A DNA stretch of 64,000 nt from assembly GCF_000812875.1 (NCBI RefSeq), contig NZ_JSYK01000003.1, positions 868,001 to 932,000 on the forward strand. Reading direction: 5' to 3'. The notes below the pieces were generated by a model. That model was given only the letters and a program-made list of their open reading frames with translations. It ran no database searches and had not been told where the DNA came from. Source of the stretch: Kaistella solincola (GTDB lineage Bacteria; Bacteroidota; Bacteroidia; Flavobacteriales; Weeksellaceae). A program made the position numbers and the translations under genes. Shown piece by piece: positions 60,236 through 64,000 of the stretch. Positions within the stretch are counted from its first letter, which is position 1; each line of letters opens with the position of its first letter.

Positions 60236-60586
60236 ATGAAAACTTTAGCTTCAATTCTCGCACTTCTGTTCCTGGTAAATTGCTATTCTTACAAAGCGGT
60301 TTCTGATACTACTTCGACCGTTCCGGATGTAGATAAAACCTACGAAATCTCTCTGAAAAACAATGAAAAAATGCGCGTAACCGACCTGAGGAAAGACGGT
60401 GACCAATACACATACACCGACAAAGACGGGCAAACGAAAGCGATTTCTGAGGATTCCGTTCTGTTGCTTCGCGAAAAGAAATTTTCTTACGGAAAAACCA
60501 TCGGTTTGGTCGCAGGAGCTGTAGGTGTCGTTGTAATTATTGCCGCAGGCATGGCGGTAGCCGAATTTGGTGGTGCCATTCAATAA
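60236..60586 (+). CDS. Small membrane protein or lipoprotein of the cyanophycin locus, unknown
   Basis: 116 residues. N-terminal hydrophobic signal with a possible lipobox at Cys18 (LFLVNC, Asn at -1 is unusual). The middle part is polar (KTYEISLKNNEKMRVTDLRKD, YTYTDKDGQTKAISEDSV) and could be a small beta domain; the C-terminus is one long hydrophobic helix (TIGLVAGAVGVVVIIAAGMAVAEF, 24 residues with four Gly). It lies between cyanophycinase and the isoaspartyl peptidase, with a terminator before it and a promoter for the peptidase after it, so it is transcribed on its own. No family recognised. Confidence 0.8.
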   Translation: MKTLASILALLFLVNCYSYKAVSDTTSTVPDVDKTYEISLKNNEKMRVTDLRKDGDQYTYTDKDGQTKAISEDSVLLLREKKFSYGKTIGLVAGAVGVVVIIAAGMAVAEFGGAIQ

Positions 60587-60628
60587 ATCTGCCTTTTTTA
60601 AAGCAAAAAAATATCTTTTTTGTTTAAT

Positions 60629-60636
60629 TATATTTG
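60629..60636 (+). promoter_or_regulatory. -7 promoter box of the isoaspartyl peptidase gene
   Basis: TATATTTG, 17 bases before the ATG at 60654. Confidence 0.65.
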
Positions 60637-60653
60637 GAGAAATAATACACGCT

Positions 60654-61496
60654 ATGAAAATTATAATTCACGGTGGTTTTTTCTCGGAAAGCGACCAAAG
60701 TCACGAAGTAAAAGTTGCAAAACAGGATTCACTAAAATCCATAGTCAAAAAAGCTTTTGATTATCTGGAGACACACAGCGCGGCGGAAACTGCGGTTTTT
60801 GCCGTTACACTTCTGGAAGACGACGAACTTTATAACGCCGGAACCGGATCGCAAATTCAGAGCGACGGAAAAATACGGATGAGCGCTTCGCTGATGAATG
60901 GCGAGACGCAAAAATTCTCGGGCGTCATCAATATTCAAAATGTGAAAAATCCGGTGGAAATCGCGGAATTTTTAACGAAAGAAGACGACCGCGTTTTAGG
61001 AGATCAGGGAGCTAAAAACTATGCGACCAAAAACGGTTTTCCCGACTACTCTACCGAAACTGCGCAGCGCCGAAGAGAGTTCGAAGAAAAATCGAAAAAC
61101 GGCGGCAAAGGAACGGTTGGTTGTGTGGCTTTCGACAAAAGGGGAAAAATTGCTGCTGCAACTTCTACGGGCGGAAAAGGTTTCGAGCTTGAAGGAAGAA
61201 TTTCAGATTCCGCGACCGTTGCGGGTAATTTTGCAAATAAATTTTGCGGCGTAAGCTGCACTGGAGTTGGTGAAGATATCGTCAGTAATGCCACGGCAGC
61301 AAAAATTGTAATCCGCGTGACGGACGGAATGTCTATTAGTGAAGCTTTCGACAAAACATTTGCCGAGCTGAAAGAAATTGATGGTTTTGCAGGCGCAATT
61401 GCGATTGATCATTTAGGAAATATTCAGCACCGGGATTCTCATCCGACCATGGTTTTTGCAAGCTTCGACGGACAGCAATTCGAAGTTTTTGAATAG
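60654..61496 (+). CDS. iaaA: Isoaspartyl peptidase/L-asparaginase (Ntn-hydrolase, type III)
   Basis: 280 residues; precursor that cleaves itself to expose a catalytic Thr. The self-cleavage site is GGKGTVGCVAFD with Thr as new N-terminus; IIIHGGFFSES opens the alpha subunit, LYNAGTGSQIQSDGKIRMSA and GRISDSATVAGNFA, then SCTGVGEDIV are typical. It hydrolyses beta-aspartyl dipeptides, including beta-Asp-Arg from cyanophycin, and asparagine. Start ATG 60654 follows a TAnnTTTG box; a longer frame back to 60567 would overlap the promoter. Its place beside cphA and cphB supports the cyanophycin role (inference). A repeat copy (61509-61541) begins 13 bases after the stop. Confidence 0.93.
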   Translation: MKIIIHGGFFSESDQSHEVKVAKQDSLKSIVKKAFDYLETHSAAETAVFAVTLLEDDELYNAGTGSQIQSDGKIRMSASLMNGETQKFSGVINIQNVKNPVEIAEFLTKEDDRVLGDQGAKNYATKNGFPDYSTETAQRRREFEEKSKNGGKGTVGCVAFDKRGKIAAATSTGGKGFELEGRISDSATVAGNFANKFCGVSCTGVGEDIVSNATAAKIVIRVTDGMSISEAFDKTFAELKEIDGFAGAIAIDHLGNIQHRDSHPTMVFASFDGQQFEVFE

Positions 61497-61508
61497 CTTT
61501 TTAAAAAG

Positions 61509-61541
61509 AAAAGATTTGCTGTTTTAAGGCCGAAAATTTTT
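61509..61541. repeat. Palindromic repeat copy after iaaA
   Basis: AAAAGATTTGCTG TTTTAA GGCCGAAAATTTTT, a close match to the window-wide element. Confidence 0.65.
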
Positions 61542-61598
61542 AATTCTTCAAAACTGCATAATCTTTGCTGAACACTTCGGAACATTAAAAATATCATT

Positions 61599-61781
61599 AT
61601 GAAAAAGTTGATTTTATTTGCCGTTTTAAGCGGAGTATTTTTCGGAAGCTGTGCGCAGAAAGAAGAACAGCGCGAAGAATACAAAGAAGAGCACAGCGTG
61701 GAAGAAAAGCGAAATGCGGGCGTAGATTCTGCGGCTTTCGATGATGAAGATCAGGTGGAAGATTCGCTTGAAGCAAGATAA
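61599..61781 (+). CDS. Small acidic lipoprotein
   Basis: 60 residues. Signal and lipobox VFFGSC (Cys18) followed by AQKEEQ; the mature part is about 42 residues, very rich in Glu and charged residues (EEQREEYKEEHSVEEKRN), likely a helix then an acidic disordered tail. Such tiny lipoproteins are common in flavobacteria, often stress or envelope-related, and are often missed. Supported by the lipobox, codon use and a strong terminator directly after the stop. Function unknown. Confidence 0.75.
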   Translation: MKKLILFAVLSGVFFGSCAQKEEQREEYKEEHSVEEKRNAGVDSAAFDDEDQVEDSLEAR

Positions 61782-61808
61782 AAATGCGTCGGTTGACGCA
61801 TTTTTTTT
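61782..61808 (+). terminator. Terminator of the small lipoprotein gene
   Basis: AAATGCGTC GGTT GACGCATTT and T-run, directly at the stop codon. Confidence 0.92.
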
Positions 61809-61812
61809 AGTT

Positions 61813-62025
61813 AAAAATTTGCTGCTTTAAAGGCGTTTTTTTTCAAAATTTGAAAAAGAGAAAAATTTGATGTTTTAACGGCAAATTTTTCTGATTTAGA
61901 AAACAAAATTCGCTGTTTAAAAAGCAAATTTTTTCTGATTTAGAAAACGAAAATATTCATTGTTTTAGCGGCGGATTTTTTAAAGATAAAAACAAAAAAA
62001 TTTGCTGTTTTAGCAGCAAATTTTT
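61813..62025. repeat. Second tandem array: five palindromic cores every 44-48 bases
   Basis: Cores at 61813, 61861, 61905, 61950 and 61994 (about 30 bases each) separated by short linkers, twice CTGATTTAGAAAAC exactly. The last unit has perfect 12-base arms AAAAATTTGCTG and CAGCAAATTTTT around TTTTAG; the second has AAAAATTTGATG and CGGCAAATTTTT around TTTTAA. Compared with the ideal GCCG...CGGC, the last unit changed both arms (GCTG...CAGC), keeping pairing. Period differs from the first array (about 75), so arrays arose separately. The array ends 22 bases before the fabH stop. Confidence 0.85.
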
Positions 62026-62046
62026 ATTTCTAAAATATTTTTATTT

Positions 62047-63069
62047 CTAAAATTCAAATAAGACGGAACCCCAGGTAAATCCGCTTCCAAAAGCTGAAAG
62101 CAAAACCAGATCACCGCGCTTTATTTTTCCTTCCTGAATCGCTTCGCTCAAAGCAATAGGGATTGAAGCCGCCGTGGTATTTCCGAAACGCTGAATGTTG
62201 TTATACACTTTTTCGTCCGGCAAACCAAAACGTTGCTGAACGAACTGCGAAATACGCAGATTCGCCTGGTGTGGAATAAACATATCCAAATCTTCAGGAG
62301 TTTTTCCCGCTTGCTGCAAAGCTTCGTTCATGGTTTCCGGAAAGCGTGTTACCGCATGTTTAAAGACAAAATTTCCGTTCATTATCGGGTAAATTTCCGC
62401 ATCGGTAACATTTTCAGGTTCCAGACGCATACGGTCGCTCCAGCCAAATTTTGAACCCGGGAATTTCGTACACAATTCTTCAGCATGTTTTCCTTCGGAA
62501 TGCATATTCGTTGCTAAAATATCGCCGCTGTTTTCGTCTTCCGAAGCCGACAAAATTACAGCGCCGGCACCATCGCCAAAAATCACCGAAACTCCGCGGC
62601 CAGCATCAGAAAAATCAAGTCCGAAGGAATGAATTTCAGCACCGACGACGAGAATGTTTTTATACTGACCAGCTTTAATAAAAGCATTCGCCACGCTCAT
62701 TGCATAAATAAATCCGGAACACTGATTGCGGACATCCAGCGCGCCGATGGTTTCGCAACCTAACATTTCCTGAAGCAAAACTCCACATCCCGGAAAAAAA
62801 TAATCCGGCGAAAGTGTCGCGAAAACGATAAAATCCAAATCCTTAGCCTCAAGTCCGGCCATTTTTAAAGCCGCTTCCGAAGCTTTGAAACCGAGAAAAG
62901 CCGTAGTTTCTTCGGAGTCATTTCGGTTTTTGCGGTGGTGCCGTTCTTTGATGCCGGTTCTTTCGGTAATCCATTCATCATTTGTCGTCATTAATTTTGA
63001 CAAATCATCGTTGGTCACTATATTTTCAGGGACGTAATGGCCGATCCCCTTGATGGAACTTTTTATCAT
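62047..63069 (-). CDS. fabH: 3-oxoacyl-ACP synthase III (KAS III)
   Basis: 340 residues; condenses acyl-CoA with malonyl-ACP to start fatty acid synthesis. Catalytic triad: Cys in DVRNQCSGFIYAM, His in DMFIPHQANLRI, Asn in QRFGNTTAASIPIAL. Other marks: GIGHYVPENIVTNDDL, WITERTGIKERH, GDGAGAVILSA, and the ending FGSGFTWGSVLF. FabH of this lineage should accept branched acyl-CoA primers, as iso-branched lipids dominate in Chryseobacterium-type bacteria, but this is inferred. Divergent from corA; TAnnTTTG box at 63086-63093 on the minus strand. The second repeat array lies downstream, where a terminator would be expected. Confidence 0.96.
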   Translation of the reverse strand: MIKSSIKGIGHYVPENIVTNDDLSKLMTTNDEWITERTGIKERHHRKNRNDSEETTAFLGFKASEAALKMAGLEAKDLDFIVFATLSPDYFFPGCGVLLQEMLGCETIGALDVRNQCSGFIYAMSVANAFIKAGQYKNILVVGAEIHSFGLDFSDAGRGVSVIFGDGAGAVILSASEDENSGDILATNMHSEGKHAEELCTKFPGSKFGWSDRMRLEPENVTDAEIYPIMNGNFVFKHAVTRFPETMNEALQQAGKTPEDLDMFIPHQANLRISQFVQQRFGLPDEKVYNNIQRFGNTTAASIPIALSEAIQEGKIKRGDLVLLSAFGSGFTWGSVLFEF

Positions 63070-63085
63070 AAACTTTAGGTTTTAA

Positions 63086-63093
63086 CAAAGATA
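63086..63093 (-). promoter_or_regulatory. -7 promoter box of fabH
   Basis: TATCTTTG on the minus strand, 16 bases before the ATG. Confidence 0.65.
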
Positions 63094-63143
63094 AAATATT
63101 TTGCACGATTGCCGGTTTTTTCCAGAAAAATCTAATTTTATCC

Positions 63144-63151
63144 TACATTTG
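63144..63151 (+). promoter_or_regulatory. -7 promoter box of corA, 4 bases before the ATG
   Basis: TACATTTG ends 4 bases before the ATG at 63156, implying a leaderless mRNA. Confidence 0.65.
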
Positions 63152-63155
63152 TGTC

Positions 63156-64000
63156 ATGGCGATAGAAATACTTTTTAAAAATTCAAAATGCGAGTGGGTT
63201 GATGTTGAGCACCCGACAGAAGAAGATTTCGCTTATCTGCAGCAAAGATATCAGATCAACAGCCTGCTTTTGGAAGATACGGTTGACGTGAATCATTTGC
63301 CTAAGTTCGAGCAGGACGGAAATGTTGAATTTTTTCTGATGCGCGAAAATACGCAGTCGGAACGCTCGAATTTAAATACCATCAGCGATGTATCAACAAA
63401 ACTCGGTGTCTTTCTGCTTGATAAAGTGATTATCACAATTCACCGCATGAACAACCGAAGTATTTATGAATTTAAAAAAGAAATTCTGCTGCCGGAAAAT
63501 AAAGATATTTCTCGCGACACGATTGCTCTGAATCTGGCTTTAAAGGTGATGAAATCGTATGATGACGAGTCGAATAATTTGATGGAAATTATGGACCAGC
63601 TTGAAAACGAGATATTTTTAAAGAACACGAATCATTCCACGCACATTCGTCGTTTGTACCGTTTGAAAAGAAAATCGGGACTGAACGCGAGAATTTTAAA
63701 TATTTCATCTGTTTGGGTGGAAAAATTTAAAATGCTGGATTTGAAAGATGCTTCAGTTACGGATCTCAAAGATAAATATAAAGATGTCGTCGGAGATTTT
63801 GATCATTTGAATGCGCAGGTGACGAACTTAATTTCGATGTTTCTGGCGATGAGCGACCAGAAAGCAAACCAGGTGATGAAAGTGCTTGCGATCTATTCCA
63901 TGTACTTTTTCCCGATTACTTTTATCGCCGGAATTTACGGAATGAATTTCGATGTGATGCCGGAACTTGAAGCGAAAAACGGTTATTTTATTACGCTCGG
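63156..64000 (+). CDS. corA: CorA family magnesium/cobalt transporter (3' end outside window)
   Basis: 281 residues visible, frame open to the right edge. N-terminal cytoplasmic funnel domain with the family opening WVDVEHPTEEDFAYLQQRY, then the long stalk helix (about 150-245: LNLALKVMKSYDDESNNLME, HIRRLYRLKRKSGLNARIL). The first membrane helix carries the signature YGMNF at the end of FFPITFIAGIYGMNF. The second helix and the C-terminus lie beyond the window. Forms a pentamer in the inner membrane and imports Mg2+. Starts four bases after a TAnnTTTG box, so the mRNA is probably leaderless. Divergent from fabH. Confidence 0.94.
   Translation, partial: MAIEILFKNSKCEWVDVEHPTEEDFAYLQQRYQINSLLLEDTVDVNHLPKFEQDGNVEFFLMRENTQSERSNLNTISDVSTKLGVFLLDKVIITIHRMNNRSIYEFKKEILLPENKDISRDTIALNLALKVMKSYDDESNNLMEIMDQLENEIFLKNTNHSTHIRRLYRLKRKSGLNARILNISSVWVEKFKMLDLKDASVTDLKDKYKDVVGDFDHLNAQVTNLISMFLAMSDQKANQVMKVLAIYSMYFFPITFIAGIYGMNFDVMPELEAKNGYFITL

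Noticed and set aside
1-64000. tRNA, rRNA, insertion sequences, prophage or integrative element
   Set aside because: No cloverleaf-type sequence, transposase, integrase or flanking direct repeats were seen on either strand.

Overview
The window looks like a chromosomal segment of a flavobacterium of the Chryseobacterium/Kaistella group (family Weeksellaceae, phylum Bacteroidota). Reasons: promoters carry the Bacteroidota -7 motif TAnnTTTG and starts lack Shine-Dalgarno sequences; intergenic DNA is very AT-rich; and the gene families are typical (GldI-like lipoprotein, FKBP-cyclophilin fusion, DUF4294, S9 peptidase, surface proteins starting QVGINTTTP after the signal peptide, fused DAHP synthase/chorismate mutase). 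Genus is inferred from family resemblance only. I see no tRNA, rRNA, insertion sequence, prophage or CRISPR array.

Layout. 1-4342: 3' part of dnaE with a fused proofreading exonuclease. 4481-11557: a regulator with a degenerate receiver, then a TetR-TolC-HlyD-RND efflux operon. 11622-12025: a tandem array of about 75-bp degenerate repeats. 12023-19882: MATE pump, a three-gene stress-type operon (PfpI, unknown, DUF72), a ferritin-like DUF892 protein, an NtrC-like activator without its DNA-binding domain, YggS, a NarL-type regulator and a sirtuin. 19971-25393: GNAT, gpmI, acyl-ACP desaturase, HAD protein, map, methyltransferase. 25394-28790: two-gene NHEJ system (Ku, LigD). 28963-35106: era, DoxX, S9 peptidase, lipoprotein, acyl-CoA dehydrogenase. 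35140-43268: AddB-like nuclease, lipoprotein, rsmG, aminotransferase, coiled-coil protein with Nif3, voltage-gated channel. 43388-51848: surface protein, two PPIase lipoproteins, ilvE, mnmD, NUDIX, S1/P1 nuclease, DUF4294, M42 peptidase, rpe. 51944-56249: ndk, rsgA, DAHP synthase, dnaX. 56405-61496: cyanophycin synthesis and breakdown genes. 61599-64000: small lipoprotein, second repeat array, fabH and the 5' part of corA.

Genes that work together: the efflux operon with its own repressor; Ku and LigD in double-strand break repair; cphA, cphB and an isoaspartyl peptidase, which could make cyanophycin, cut it to beta-Asp-Arg and split the dipeptide; and the two secreted PPIases.

Most worth follow-up: (1) a family of short palindromic elements, ideal arms AAAAATTTGCCG and CGGCAAATTTTT around TTTTAA, with about twenty scattered copies mostly next to stop codons and two tandem arrays; (2) dnaX split across an 11-A run exactly where a -1 slip would join gamma-like and tau-like products; (3) a near-consensus sigma-54 promoter driving a short terminated transcript between ndk and rsgA. 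Several genes also have a -7 box only 4 to 6 bases before the ATG, implying leaderless mRNAs. Several family members here lack hallmark residues (zinc cysteines, phospho-acceptor Asp, a PHP-domain His).
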